A DNA stretch of 48,707 bases from Clostridia bacterium. GTDB lineage: Bacteria; Bacillota; Clostridia; Oscillospirales; CAG-272. Location: assembly GCA_017441005.1 (NCBI GenBank), contig JAFSAM010000078.1, positions 1 to 48,707 on the forward strand, given 5' to 3'. The notes beneath the pieces were generated by a model. It saw nothing but the letters and a program-made list of their open reading frames with translations, was not told where the DNA came from and searched no databases. Made by a program: the position numbers and the translations under genes. Positions 41,658 through 48,707 of the stretch are shown here, piece after piece (position 1 is the first letter of the stretch; each line of letters starts with the position of its first letter).

Positions 41658-43061
41658 ATGGCAAGTCAACAGTTTATCGAATTTGTCAATAGCTTTGAAA
41701 AGGTATTACGGCCTGACTGCAGTTTTGATATAAACGGAAGAGAGCTTATTCTCTACGGAAAAAATGCAAAGCTCTATTTTATTGACGGCTGTGTAAGGAG
41801 CGATCTTTTGGAAAGAATGGTCGAATTCTTTATGGAAAACATTAATTCCGCCATCCCCGACAACACGGATCCCATTGAGTTTATAAATGCGAGCATCCCC
41901 TATATCGAGGTCAAGCAGTCTGACGATATTTCGACCCTTACGGATTCGGTTTTAAAAGGCGAATCGGTCTTGCTGATCGACGGGATATCTGTCGGCATTA
42001 TCATAAATGCACGTATGTTTCCTGCCCGCGAGGTAGACGAACCCGAAAACGAGCGGGTCATACGCGGTGCAAGAGACGGCTTTGTCGAAACATTACTGAA
42101 AAACACCGCCATTATTCGTCGGCGAATCAGAAATCCCGCCCTCACCTTCGCCCATTTTACCGTAGGCGAAAATACAAAGACAGATGTTTGCGTTGTCTAT
42201 ATGGACGATAAAGCCGACAAAAAATACGTTCAAAGCATCTGTAACAAAATAAAAAACATCAATATCTACGGTCTTTCCATGGGACATGAAAGCCTGGCCG
42301 AGTGCCTTATCACACAAAAGTGGTATAATCCTTTCCCGAAGATCAGATATACCGAGCGCCCCGATGCCGCATCGGCAATGCTTCTTGAAGGAAGCGTCAT
42401 CATCCTTTGCGACAACTCCCCCGAGGCTATGATCCTCCCCACCTCTATCTTCGATTTTATGCAAGAAACGGGCGACTACTACCATCCCCCTTTAGTGGGA
42501 ACATATATGCGCCTTCTCCGCCTTTTTATCTTTGGGCTTACCGTCATTCTGACCCCTCTTTGGTACTTGCTTATCAGTAATCCGCAATATCTGCCGTCAT
42601 GGCTTGAGTTTATAAAAATAAAATCTGTGGGCGGACTGCCCGTAATTATTCAGCTTTTTATCCTCGAGCTTGCGATCGACGGACTCAAGCTCGCCTCGCT
42701 TAATACGCCGAACGCCCTCAACAACTCGCTCAGTGTCATCGGCGGTCTGATCCTCGGTGAATACGCCGTTCAAAGCGGTTGGTTTATCCCCGAGGTCATA
42801 CTCTATATGGCATTCGTCTCGCTCGCAAATTTTGCACAGCCGAGCAATGAGCTTGGCTATGCGTTCAAATTTATTCGAGTAATTATTCTTGCTTTTACTG
42901 CACTTTTCGGTTTGGTGGGTTTTGTCGTCGGCATTATACTGTCGCTCATTATCATAGCGTCGAACAAGACAGTAAACGGCAATCGCTCGTATCTCTATCC
43001 GCTTATCCCCTTCAATGCAAAGGCATTAAAAAGACTGCTTTTCCGAGTCAGGCTGAAGTGA
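41658..43061 (+). CDS. GerA/SpoVAF family spore germination protein
   Basis: 467 residues. The soluble N-terminal part (1-275) has the family text LTDSVLKGESVLLIDG and RGARDGFVETLLKNTAIIRRRI; the membrane part (about 290-440) has five or so hydrophobic segments, including SGWFIPEVILYMAFVSLANFAQPSNELGYA. GerA-type receptors sense germinants, and SpoVAF works with the SpoVA channel. No GerB or GerC partner gene follows, and the length fits SpoVAF, so I favour that type. GGAGG before ATG 41658 fixes the start (an in-frame TTG at 41643 lies upstream of it). Confidence 0.9.
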   Translation: MASQQFIEFVNSFEKVLRPDCSFDINGRELILYGKNAKLYFIDGCVRSDLLERMVEFFMENINSAIPDNTDPIEFINASIPYIEVKQSDDISTLTDSVLKGESVLLIDGISVGIIINARMFPAREVDEPENERVIRGARDGFVETLLKNTAIIRRRIRNPALTFAHFTVGENTKTDVCVVYMDDKADKKYVQSICNKIKNINIYGLSMGHESLAECLITQKWYNPFPKIRYTERPDAASAMLLEGSVIILCDNSPEAMILPTSIFDFMQETGDYYHPPLVGTYMRLLRLFIFGLTVILTPLWYLLISNPQYLPSWLEFIKIKSVGGLPVIIQLFILELAIDGLKLASLNTPNALNNSLSVIGGLILGEYAVQSGWFIPEVILYMAFVSLANFAQPSNELGYAFKFIRVIILAFTALFGLVGFVVGIILSLIIIASNKTVNGNRSYLYPLIPFNAKALKRLLFRVRLK

Positions 43062-43066
43062 TATAT

Positions 43067-43101
43067 AAAAACGGACGTGGAAATATCCACATCCGTTTTT
43101 T
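43067..43101. terminator. Terminator between the GerA/SpoVAF and GH2 genes
   Basis: AAAACGGACGTGGA pairs with TCCACATCCGTTTT (one mismatch). It stands between convergent genes and overlaps the space right after both stops. Confidence 0.88.
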
Positions 43102-43102
43102 G

Positions 43103-44812
43103 TTATTCTATGCAATTTTTCAGTTCCTCAGATATAGGCAAAAACTCCTCGGGGGTGACCTTCAGCACCCTTCTGTCAAACGTCAAAAGCCCGTTTGTCT
43201 CATCCTCGACGTCGGAAACCTGCGTATATACGGATGCACAGAGTCCTTTTTTCGCAAGTGGAATTATCTCATTTTTATACAGCTCGCAAAAAGCCCTTGC
43301 AAACTCATCCCTATTCTTATACTTGCCGTAGCCGTATTCCCTGTCGGGATTGAATATATGCCCCTCAACTCTATACGAGTATCCGCCGAATTCCGACAGC
43401 ACAAGCGGTTTTTTCCCCGCCTTCAGCTTTGCCTTTCTAAAGTAAACGTGCTTTGATTCAACATCGGATTCCACCTTCGAAAACCAGCCCGACGCCGTAT
43501 CTATGATTCGGCTGTCATCGAGCTTTTTGAGTCTGCCGTACATTTCGGTACCGCAAAACTGTCCCCATCCCTCGTTGAATATCGTCCAACAGCAGATGCA
43601 GGGGTGGTTTTTGAGCGCCTTCACCGTTTTTTCCATACCCTCAATAAACATTTCTCGGGTAGAATTATCCTTATGCATTTTTTTGTCGCTTCTGTTTTGC
43701 CATCCGACGGTCGGCAATGCCGTATCTCTGATAAAGCTGTAACTGCCGTTATTCACCATATCCTGAAAAACTATCATTCCGAGTCTGTCACAGTCATAAT
43801 AAAACTGCTGCGGCTCGATCTTTATATGCTTCCGCAGCATATTGAATCCGAGAGACTTCATCTTTTCTATATCGTAAGCATAGCTTTCGGGAGAAGGGGG
43901 TGTCATTCCTCCGTCACTCCAATAGCCCTGGTCAAGAAGCCCGTGGAAAAAGATGGGCTTGCCGTTTAAAAAAATCCTTTTATATCCGTCCTTTTCCTTT
44001 ATTTCCACCGTCCTGAATGCAAAATACGATTCCACTCTATCGGTCTCGGTCTCGACGGAAAAATTATACAGATACGGATCATCGGGTGACCAGAGTCTCG
44101 GAGACTCGATCTCAAAAACGCATTCTCCGCCTTTCATTTCATATTCTATTGTGCCGTTATCCGTATATACCTGTACTCTGCCCTTGTCTATTCCCTCTGC
44201 CTTGACGGTCACTCTGTTGGAGTCGGTACAAGTCTCTATATTTTTTATATACTCCAATGGAACACTTTCGAGCCACACCGTCTGCCATATTCCCGACGTC
44301 GGTGTATACCACATTCCGCCGCGCTTACGGCTCTGCTTTCCGTAAGGGAGAAGCTTGTCGTTCAGTATATTCTTTGCATAGACCTCAATAATATTGTCTT
44401 TTTTTACAAGGCTTGTAACGTCAAAAGAAAAGGAATCGTATGCACCTCTATGAATGCCGACGGTCTTTCCGTTGAAGGTTATTTCGGCATAATTTGACAC
44501 AGCACCGAAATGGAGAAGTATTCTGCCCCTGTCAAAGCCTTCGTCTATCGAAAAACTCTTTCTGTAAACCATCGAGTCATAGTTTTCCTCGGGGATGTCC
44601 GCCTCAATTCCCGACAAAAGGGTCTCGGGCGAAAAAGGTACCGTTATTTTTTCAAAGATGCACTCTTCTTTGCCGTATTTTATGCTGAAATCCCATTCGC
44701 CGTTCAGACACAAAAATGAATCGCGCCTCATCATCGGTCTCGGATAAACATCCCACGGTATCTTCGGCATTTTCAGTCCCTCTTCGGTATACAGCTCCGC
44801 AAATTTTCCCAT
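43103..44812 (-). CDS. Glycoside hydrolase family 2 (beta-galactosidase/glucuronidase-like)
   Basis: 569 residues: a sugar-binding jelly roll (about 30-185; LNGEWDFSIKYG, FNGKTVGIHRGAYDSF), an Ig-like domain (to 270) and a TIM barrel. The catalytic acid is Glu414 in FNEGWG and the nucleophile Glu474 in LSEFGG. It lacks the C-terminal domains of the long LacZ type and any signal peptide, so it is a compact intracellular enzyme. The exact sugar is open; LGFNMLRKHIKIEPQQFYYDCDR-type text, in two parts here, is general to GH2. AGGGGGG precedes the ATG. Divergent from the GH36 gene. Confidence 0.9.
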   Translation of the reverse strand: MGKFAELYTEEGLKMPKIPWDVYPRPMMRRDSFLCLNGEWDFSIKYGKEECIFEKITVPFSPETLLSGIEADIPEENYDSMVYRKSFSIDEGFDRGRILLHFGAVSNYAEITFNGKTVGIHRGAYDSFSFDVTSLVKKDNIIEVYAKNILNDKLLPYGKQSRKRGGMWYTPTSGIWQTVWLESVPLEYIKNIETCTDSNRVTVKAEGIDKGRVQVYTDNGTIEYEMKGGECVFEIESPRLWSPDDPYLYNFSVETETDRVESYFAFRTVEIKEKDGYKRIFLNGKPIFFHGLLDQGYWSDGGMTPPSPESYAYDIEKMKSLGFNMLRKHIKIEPQQFYYDCDRLGMIVFQDMVNNGSYSFIRDTALPTVGWQNRSDKKMHKDNSTREMFIEGMEKTVKALKNHPCICCWTIFNEGWGQFCGTEMYGRLKKLDDSRIIDTASGWFSKVESDVESKHVYFRKAKLKAGKKPLVLSEFGGYSYRVEGHIFNPDREYGYGKYKNRDEFARAFCELYKNEIIPLAKKGLCASVYTQVSDVEDETNGLLTFDRRVLKVTPEEFLPISEELKNCIE

Positions 44813-44844
44813 ACCATTCCCCCCTTTTTTCGGTCATTTTTTTA

Positions 44845-44873
44845 AGTATACCACACTCTTATTTTTTTATCAA
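44845..44873 (-). promoter_or_regulatory. Sigma-A promoter of the GH2 gene
   Basis: Minus strand TTGATA (44868-44873) and TATACT (44845-44850), 17 bases apart. Confidence 0.65.
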
Positions 44874-44879
44874 TATTGT

Positions 44880-44891
44880 TTTGTCGACAAA
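44880..44891. promoter_or_regulatory. Palindromic operator between GH2 and GH36
   Basis: TTTGTCGACAAA, a perfect 12-bp palindrome placed between the two divergent promoters (-35 elements at 44868-44873 and 44905-44910). A single regulator bound here could control both glycosidases. Confidence 0.5.
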
Positions 44892-44904
44892 TATTTATAA
44901 TTAC

Positions 44905-44933
44905 TTGAAAATAAAACAAATGTATGATACAAT
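44905..44933 (+). promoter_or_regulatory. Sigma-A promoter of the GH36/CapA unit
   Basis: TTGAAA (44905-44910), 17-base spacer, TACAAT (44928-44933), about 50 bases before ATG 44982. Confidence 0.6.
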
Positions 44934-44981
44934 TACTTTAATTGGATATTTATTAATCATCTTAAAAGAAAGGAACTTACT

Positions 44982-47153
44982 ATGTCAATTTATTTCGACG
45001 AAAAAAGTAAAATCTTTTACCTTGAAAGCAAAAATCTGACCTACGCTATGGGGATCAACCGCATCGGTCAGCTTGAACACATCTATTTCGGAAAAAGAAC
45101 GGGCAGAGACCTCTGCACCGGTATATATACTCAGGGCGGCAGATCACACGCCATCTATATAATCGGGGACGATGAAAAAAGATACGATCCCACAGTCATT
45201 CCTCAGGAGATCAGCACCCCCTACGGCGGTGACTACTATGAGCCCAGCCTTATGCTCGAATTTGCAAACGGCAACAGACGCTCCGACCTTGTATTTGATT
45301 CCTACGAGATTTTAAAGGAAAAGCCTGCTCTCGAAGGACTCCCCGCCCTCAGACACGGCGAAACACTTATAGTTACACTTAAAGCAAAAACAGCAAAGGT
45401 TGTTCTCTATTACACCGTTTCAGAAACGGCATCGATAATCGCACGCAGCATGAAGGTCATTAACGAGGGCAACGATGATATCAGAGTAAACCGCGCATAC
45501 AGCTTTGCATTCTCTCTCCCCAACCGCGACTGGAAGGCTACATTCATTGCAGGCGGTGCGGGTGCCGAGGCACACGTTAAATCAACCATCCTCGACAGAG
45601 GTGTATTTACACTCGACTCAAAAAGGGGTAACTCCTCCGCCTCCGTCAATCCCTTTATGGCTGTCGGCAGAGAGGCAACCACCGAAAATGAGGGAGAGGC
45701 ATACGGTATCAATATAATCTACTCGGGCTCTCACGCCATTACTGCCGAAAGAACGCCTATGGGCTTGGTTCGTCTTACGGGCGGTCTTTCCGGCTTCGAC
45801 TTTTCCTGGAAGCTCGAGCCCGGCGAAGCCTTCCAGACTCCCGAAGCTGTACTTGCATACTCTGACGAAGGCTACTCCGGTATGAGCCGTCAGTTCCACG
45901 ATATCTACAGATCTGCACTCATTCCCGAAAGATTCGTTAAAAAATCCCGTCCCATCGTTATCAACAACTGGGAGGCTACAAGATTTAAGTTCACTATGGA
46001 AAAGCTCCGCTCAATCGTTTCTACCGTTGCGGGAACAGGCATTGACACTTTCGTTCTCGACGACGGCTGGTTCGGCAAGCGCGAGGACGAGACCTCGGGT
46101 CTCGGCGACTGGTTTGTCAACGAACAAAAAATGGAGGGTACTCTTAAAGACCTTATCGACTTTACCCACAGCAAGGGTATGCGCTTCGGTCTCTGGTTTG
46201 AGCCCGAGATGATCAGCCGCGACAGCGACCTCTTCCGCGCTCATCCCGATTGGGCAATGCAGACTCCCGACGAGGATGCACTTGAAGCAAGAAGACAGCT
46301 TATGCTTGACCTCACAAGAGTCGAGGTAAGAGAATACATCGCCGACGTGATCAACAAGATCATTCGCGAAAACGAGATCGACTACGTTAAATGGGACTGC
46401 AACAGAGACCTTGCAGAGGGCTACTCGCTTGCTCTCCCCGCCGACAGACAGAAGGAGACCTTCCACAGGCAGATACTCGGTCTTTACGATCTCTTTGACA
46501 GGATCGTAAACGCTAACCCCGACATCATCTTCGAGGGCTGCTCGAGCGGCGGCTCGCGCTTCGATGCGGGCGTACTCTACTACTTCCCCCAGATCTGGAC
46601 AAGTGACCAAACAGACGCCCCCGCAAGAGCAAAGATACAGTACGGTACATCGTTCTGCTATCCTTTCTCCGCTATGTCCTGCCACATCACCGAATCGCCC
46701 AACAGACGCGCAAAGCACGTCACAAAGCTTTATGCAAGAGCGGCTCTCGCTCACATGGGTGCTACCGGCTACGAGCTTGACACAACAAAGATGACAGAAG
46801 AAGAAATCGCCGAGATACCTTCACAGATCGCAGCATACAAAGCAGACGAGGACCTTGTTTTCAACGGCGATATCTACAGACTTGCCTCCCCCTTCGGTGA
46901 TTCCAATTATTTCGCAATTCAGGTAGTATCCCCCGATAAAAAGAAGGCAAAACTCACCGTTATGAAAATGAACGAGGCGTTCAACGAGCCCGAAATGAGA
47001 ATATTCCCCAAGGGTCTCGATGAAGATACCCTTTACGAAGTTGCAGAGCTTGAAATGACTATGTCGGGTAAAAGCTGGATGAACTTCGGTCTCTATCCCG
47101 CAATGCCGTCCGGCGATTTTGAGACAAAGGTATACAGATTTATTGCAAAATAA
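44982..47153 (+). CDS. Alpha-galactosidase, GH36
   Basis: 723 residues, the usual size of bacterial GH36 enzymes. An N-terminal beta supersandwich (1-320) leads into a TIM barrel with VLDDGWFGKRED, GLWFEPEMIS, the nucleophile Asp472 in KWDCNRDL, EGCSSGGSRFD and the acid/base Asp542 in WTSDQTDA; a C-terminal beta domain follows. It removes alpha-1,6-galactose from raffinose-type sugars and galactomannans. No signal peptide, so it works in the cytosol on imported oligosaccharides, probably together with the divergent GH2 enzyme. AAAGGA before the ATG. Confidence 0.95.
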   Translation: MSIYFDEKSKIFYLESKNLTYAMGINRIGQLEHIYFGKRTGRDLCTGIYTQGGRSHAIYIIGDDEKRYDPTVIPQEISTPYGGDYYEPSLMLEFANGNRRSDLVFDSYEILKEKPALEGLPALRHGETLIVTLKAKTAKVVLYYTVSETASIIARSMKVINEGNDDIRVNRAYSFAFSLPNRDWKATFIAGGAGAEAHVKSTILDRGVFTLDSKRGNSSASVNPFMAVGREATTENEGEAYGINIIYSGSHAITAERTPMGLVRLTGGLSGFDFSWKLEPGEAFQTPEAVLAYSDEGYSGMSRQFHDIYRSALIPERFVKKSRPIVINNWEATRFKFTMEKLRSIVSTVAGTGIDTFVLDDGWFGKREDETSGLGDWFVNEQKMEGTLKDLIDFTHSKGMRFGLWFEPEMISRDSDLFRAHPDWAMQTPDEDALEARRQLMLDLTRVEVREYIADVINKIIRENEIDYVKWDCNRDLAEGYSLALPADRQKETFHRQILGLYDLFDRIVNANPDIIFEGCSSGGSRFDAGVLYYFPQIWTSDQTDAPARAKIQYGTSFCYPFSAMSCHITESPNRRAKHVTKLYARAALAHMGATGYELDTTKMTEEEIAEIPSQIAAYKADEDLVFNGDIYRLASPFGDSNYFAIQVVSPDKKKAKLTVMKMNEAFNEPEMRIFPKGLDEDTLYEVAELEMTMSGKSWMNFGLYPAMPSGDFETKVYRFIAK

Positions 47154-47192
47154 TTTCTTTTTTCTATATCTTAATAATCAGGAGATGTTTTT

Positions 47193-48395
47193 ATGAAAAA
47201 GATCACTTTCTTGGGCGATATTATGTGCGAGCCATCTATGCTTACTCCAAATAAGCAGGCTGACGGCAGCTACAATTTTGACGATACGTTTGTAAAGCTT
47301 AAGCCTATGCTTGCTGAAGCCGACTACGTTATCGGTAATATGGAATTCCCCCTTGCAGGTCAAGAAGCCACTTACTCCCCCACCTTCTTTACCTTTAATG
47401 CTCCCGACTCCTATGCCGATACAATAAAAAATATGGGCGTCGACCTCGTTTCAATTGTAAATAACCACACTCTCGACCGCGGTGTCGACGGTATGATGCG
47501 TACAATGAGAGTTCTCGACGAAAAAGGACTTGACAGAGTGGGCACACATCTTCCCGAAGAAGAACGCAAAGAAGCATTCTACTTCACCCTTGACGGAGTT
47601 AAATATGCTGTCATTGCATACACCTACACCACAAACAAGGTTTTAAAGGATGATGACGTAAAATACGAGCAATATATAAATTATCTCCGCAAACCCTCGA
47701 TGTCTGCTTACACACCCGAGATCAGAAAGAAAATGAAAACCTGGGTAGATAAGCTCCCCTACATCAAAAAGCTCAAAGAACAGAAAAGAGCGAAGATCAA
47801 AAGGTTCTTGGGGATGCCCGGCACGGTCGAAAGGGCCGACGACAATATGGAAACCGATTGCTTCTCTCCCTACATCGACAACTTTGTTGCCGATATTAAA
47901 AAAGCAAAGGAAAATTCCGATTTCGTTATCTGCTTCCCTCACATCGGCGGTCAGTTTAACAGAAAAACCGGTCTTTTCTCCGAGTTTGTAATCAAACACG
48001 CCCTTGATGCAGGCGCAGATGCAATATTTGCACACCACTCTCACATGGTACAAAAAGCAGAATACGTAGGTAACGTTCCCGTTGCATACTCGCTCGGCAA
48101 CGTCACTATGTGTCCCTATGCCGCTACCATCATCAAAGAACATCTTCCCGATTACGGACTTGTAGCGCACCTTTATATGAACGGAAACAAGATCGAGAAA
48201 ACAACGTTCTCCATTATAAAAGGCGTTCAGAAAAAAGGCGACAAGCTTGTTTCTTGGCCTGTTGATGAGCTTTACAAGTCATTGACTAAAGAAAAAGATA
48301 AAAAGAAGCTTGAAAAAGACGTTCGCCAAGTCTATAAGTACGCTATGGGCAAAGACATCGAAGGCGAAGTATTCAGAAAAGAATATGAACTTTAA
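47193..48395 (+). CDS. CapA family protein (PgsA/CapA metallophosphatase-like)
   Basis: 400 residues. CapA-domain landmarks: ITFLGDIMCEPSM near the N-terminus, NMEFPLAG, SIVNNHTLDRG, VICFPHIGGQF and AIFAHHSHMVQKAEY with CapA-type His residues, then VAYSLGNV. CapA/PgsA proteins belong to the calcineurin-like phosphoesterase fold and are linked to poly-gamma-glutamate capsule synthesis; most isolated homologues have no proven role. There is no signal or membrane anchor, unlike PgsA, so a capsule role is doubtful. Follows GH36 by 39 bases, probably as the same transcript. Confidence 0.88.
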   Translation: MKKITFLGDIMCEPSMLTPNKQADGSYNFDDTFVKLKPMLAEADYVIGNMEFPLAGQEATYSPTFFTFNAPDSYADTIKNMGVDLVSIVNNHTLDRGVDGMMRTMRVLDEKGLDRVGTHLPEEERKEAFYFTLDGVKYAVIAYTYTTNKVLKDDDVKYEQYINYLRKPSMSAYTPEIRKKMKTWVDKLPYIKKLKEQKRAKIKRFLGMPGTVERADDNMETDCFSPYIDNFVADIKKAKENSDFVICFPHIGGQFNRKTGLFSEFVIKHALDAGADAIFAHHSHMVQKAEYVGNVPVAYSLGNVTMCPYAATIIKEHLPDYGLVAHLYMNGNKIEKTTFSIIKGVQKKGDKLVSWPVDELYKSLTKEKDKKKLEKDVRQVYKYAMGKDIEGEVFRKEYEL

Positions 48396-48400
48396 ATGCA

Positions 48401-48436
48401 ACAATGCACACGTAAAAACGTGTGCATTGTTTTTTA
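48401..48436 (+). terminator. Terminator after capA-like gene
   Basis: ACAATGCACACGT and its exact complement with an AAAA loop, followed by six T. Confidence 0.95.
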
Positions 48437-48469
48437 TGGTTGGATAGTAATAGTGATATTGATCCTCAC

Positions 48470-48707
48470 AAAAAGGTCGCCGCTGCTTCGCTACCCGGAG
48501 GGAGAGGCTTGGTATATGCCGTTTCTCTGCCTCTTCAGGGGGAAGTTTCATTTGTGCAAACAAAAGAGTTTGCACAATCCAAAGCCCCTTCTTTGGGAGG
48601 GGTGTCTCGGTGTAGCCGAGACGGGGTGGGGCTTAAAGATAAGTAACTATACATCAAGCCCCCTTCCGTCAGCCTATGGCTGACACCTCCCCCAAAGGGG
48701 AGGCTTA
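48470..48707. repeat. Palindromic repeat cluster at the right edge
   Basis: Gene-free. Modules: TTGTGCAAAC/GTTTGCACAA (48552-48577, perfect), AAGCCCC/GGGGCTT (48582-48634) enclosing GTCTCGG/CCGAGAC (48604-48622), and GTCAGCC-TAT-GGCTGAC (48668-48684) within an outer pair of AAGCCCCCTT and AAGGGGAGGCTT. The nested stems look like a non-autonomous palindromic element that may continue past the window. Short open frames across it are not genes. Confidence 0.65.

Noticed and set aside
44880..44891. TTTGTCGACAAA as a true Spo0A site
   Set aside because: Each strand misses the final A of the TGNCGAA core, and the flanking genes are glycosidases; a different regulator is likelier.
48396..48683. Open frame after the capA-like gene
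   Set aside because: It begins inside the terminator and crosses nested palindromes; not coding.
1..48707. CRISPR array, tRNA or rRNA genes, prophage
   Set aside because: No regularly spaced direct repeats, no tRNA-like T-arm sequence in the gaps, and no integrase, capsid or transposase motifs were found by eye.

Overview
The window reads as a chromosomal segment of an anaerobic, spore-forming Firmicute of class Clostridia, probably gut-associated and uncultured. The evidence is spo0A, gerW (ytfJ), a GerA/SpoVAF-type germination protein and the clostridial core order lysA / site-2 protease / scpA / scpB / DUF2953 / gerW / dac / rluB. Base composition and codon use look even throughout. I see no rRNA, tRNA, CRISPR array, prophage or intact insertion sequence.

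Layout. 1-146: start of a NuoE-like 24 kDa redox subunit (minus strand, cut by the window edge). 0.4-11.2 kb: a carbohydrate block. A divergent AraC-type regulator faces a run of a sugar isomerase-like TIM barrel, two Gfo/Idh/MocA dehydrogenases, an SDR, a lipoprotein with cysteine-hydrolase-like motifs and a deacetylase-fold protein. A sialidase-fold protein and a GH20 hexosaminidase follow, divergent from each other. 11.4-16.5 kb: an operon that should make 2-oxoglutarate from oxaloacetate and acetyl-CoA (Re-type citrate synthase, GntR regulator, aconitase, isocitrate dehydrogenase), with a matching GntR-type operator on its promoter. 16.6-18.4 kb: typA. 18.7-21.8 kb: a Crp/Fnr regulator translationally coupled to an SBP/permease/ATPase ABC transporter, with a strong promoter and a perfect inverted repeat just after it. 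21.8-22.4 kb: gene-free repeat debris. 22.5-25.5 kb: a two-repeat lipoprotein with a structured leader, a small HEPN-like protein and an MFS transporter. 25.8-27.5 kb: tandem NAT_N/GNAT_C acyltransferase paralogues. 27.7-37.2 kb: the housekeeping run lon, engB, lysA, S2P, scpA, scpB, DUF2953, gerW, dac, rluB. 37.5-43.1 kb: spo0A, yqeG, an endonuclease IV-like gene, a small membrane protein, a CorC/HlyC protein and the GerA/SpoVAF protein. 43.1-48.4 kb: divergent GH2 and GH36 glycosidases plus a CapA-family protein. The window ends in palindromic repeats.

How the parts fit. All glycosidases here lack signal peptides, so they should act on imported oligosaccharides. The isomerase/dehydrogenase set upstream could supply an oxidative (keto-sugar) route for glycosides or unusual sugars. 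The citrate operon gives an anaerobe glutamate precursors without a Si-type citrate synthase. The best leads for something undescribed are regulatory: the GntR operator, the Crp-linked inverted repeat, the candidate attenuator at 22.4 kb and the TTTTGCAAA cluster before the acyltransferase pair. Among proteins, the lipoprotein with a Cys/His pair (5271-6533) and the HEPN-like protein stand out.
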